Below, piece by piece: positions 7,128-7,957 of a stretch of DNA of 7,957 nt. The stretch covers positions 1-7,957 of the forward strand of contig CAIUCF010000392.1 of the NCBI GenBank assembly GCA_903897565.1, read 5' to 3'. Source of the DNA: an uncultured Rhodospirillales bacterium. GTDB taxonomy: Bacteria > Pseudomonadota > Alphaproteobacteria > ATCC43930 > CGMCC-115725. Made by a program: the position numbers and the translations under genes. Under the pieces are notes generated by a model that was not told the origin of the DNA, ran no database searches, and worked only from the letters and a program-made list of their open reading frames with translations. Numbering within the stretch: position 1 is the stretch's first letter; every line of letters begins with the position of its first letter.

Positions 7128-7155
7128 CTCAGCCGGAGCCGGACCCGGCGCGGAC

Positions 7156-7956
7156 TCAGATGCTCCTGCGCTGTGCGTTCTGCTGGAAGAACAGCGCCTG
7201 GCTGATCAGCGCCCGGATCGTCTCGGTCTGGAACGGCTTGTTGACCAGGAACGCCGGTTCCGGCACGAGACCGGTAAGAAGCCGCTCCGGGTACGCCGTG
7301 ATGAAGATCACCGGGATGGTGACACTCTCGAGAATCTCGTTCACCGCGTCCAGGCCTGAACTCCCGTCCGCCAGCTTGAGATCTGCGAGGATCAGCCCGG
7401 GCTTCGTATCCTTGATCGCGCGCAGGGCCTCGCCGTGGGTGCGGGCGACGTCGATCACCGTATGACCTAGCCCCTTCACGATCGATTCGAGGTCCATACC
7501 GATCACCGGCTCGTCTTCGATGATGAGGACATCGCTCGCCAGTTGCGCGGCTATCTCCTCTCCGGCGCGATCCAGCGACTGCGCGACCTCCTCGTGGGGG
7601 CATTCGAGCGCATTGGCGATCTGATCGAGCGTGAATTCTTCGACGGCGTGCAGCAGGAACGTGACGCGAGAATGCGGCGTGAGAGCGTCCAGGTTCCGGG
7701 CGCTCGCTCGCTCTCCAGGCAAAGGGAACGAAGTGCTTGTTTGACGATTAACAGCTAGAGACTTCCAAATCCGCAGGAATGCTCGATAGAGGGAGACTCG
7801 GGGCGGCAACGTGGGATCGATGATCTCCGGATCGGCGACGAGGGCCTGGAGCGTCGCTGCAGCATAGGCATCGCCGCTGGCCTGATCTCCCATTACTGCG
7901 CGGGCGAACCGGCGCAAGTAGGGGAGTTCCGGAGCAAGATCTTGAAAAAGCGGCAT
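7156..7956 (-). CDS. phyR: PhyR, anti-anti-sigma response regulator of the general stress response
   Basis: This encodes 266 residues, the usual PhyR length. Residues 1-137 are an ECF-sigma-like domain: the N-terminal LAPELPYLRRFARAVMGDQASGDAY and LPPRVSLYRAFLRIW (50-64) belong to the sigma2-like part, and a sigma4-like helix-turn-helix follows (LTPHSRVTFLLHAVEEFTLDQIANAL, 92-117). Residues 142-260 are a receiver with acidic pair E147-D148, phospho-acceptor D192 (LILADLKLADG), T220 (FITAYPE) and K240 (NKPF). In Alphaproteobacteria phosphorylated PhyR binds the anti-sigma factor NepR through the sigma-like domain and so frees EcfG; it does not itself bind promoter DNA. The start at ATG 7956 matches the family N-terminus. 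nepR and ecfG usually sit beside phyR, but they are not within the sequence shown; the right edge cuts off the upstream region. Confidence 0.96.
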   Translation of the reverse strand: MPLFQDLAPELPYLRRFARAVMGDQASGDAYAAATLQALVADPEIIDPTLPPRVSLYRAFLRIWKSLAVNRQTSTSFPLPGERASARNLDALTPHSRVTFLLHAVEEFTLDQIANALECPHEEVAQSLDRAGEEIAAQLASDVLIIEDEPVIGMDLESIVKGLGHTVIDVARTHGEALRAIKDTKPGLILADLKLADGSSGLDAVNEILESVTIPVIFITAYPERLLTGLVPEPAFLVNKPFQTETIRALISQALFFQQNAQRRSI

Positions 7957-7957
7957 C

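Noticed and set aside
6929..7603. 224-residue open frame on the minus strand
   Set aside because: Out of frame within phyR and the 58-aa gene; Arg/Gly-rich shadow composition.

Overview
This is a high-GC chromosomal segment. The PhyR gene, the GGAAC-N17-GTT (EcfG-type) promoter motifs and the codon use point to an alphaproteobacterium, most plausibly Sphingomonadales (Sphingomonas-like). The taxonomic call is inference from gene content. No RNA genes, insertion sequences or CRISPR arrays were seen.

Layout, left to right. (1) 1-1891, minus strand: most of a molybdopterin oxidoreductase of the FdhF/YdeP family, running off the left edge. (2) 1964-2004: a perfect 16-bp hairpin separating it from the next unit. 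(3) 3004 to 2039, minus strand: three small exported proteins (two related secreted proteins and a Thr/Pro-rich lipoprotein) in one probable operon behind an EcfG-type promoter. (4) 3698-3228, minus strand: a single-domain response regulator. (5) 3744-3770: a palindromic EcfG-type promoter that reads both ways. (6) 3834-5830, plus strand: a general-stress (GSP17M-like) protein, a small basic KGG-type protein and a zinc-ribbon metallopeptidase. (7) 6059-6463, plus strand: a short protein resembling a degenerate front half of a short-chain dehydrogenase, behind another EcfG-type promoter. (8) 7032-6495, minus strand: a 58-aa hydrophilic protein and a secreted Pro/Gly-rich protein, again behind an EcfG-type promoter. 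(9) 7956-7156, minus strand: PhyR, the anti-anti-sigma response regulator of the alphaproteobacterial general stress response.

The unifying reading is a general-stress-response locus. PhyR, once phosphorylated, sequesters the anti-sigma factor NepR and frees the EcfG sigma factor. EcfG would then transcribe the neighbouring units, whose start regions carry matches with an identical 17-nt gap between GGAAC and GTT. nepR and ecfG are not visible here and may lie just beyond the right edge. The outputs are mostly small envelope or secreted proteins of unknown function, one GSP17M-like protein and a receiver protein that could feed back on signalling. The promoter assignments and functional links are inferred from sequence only.
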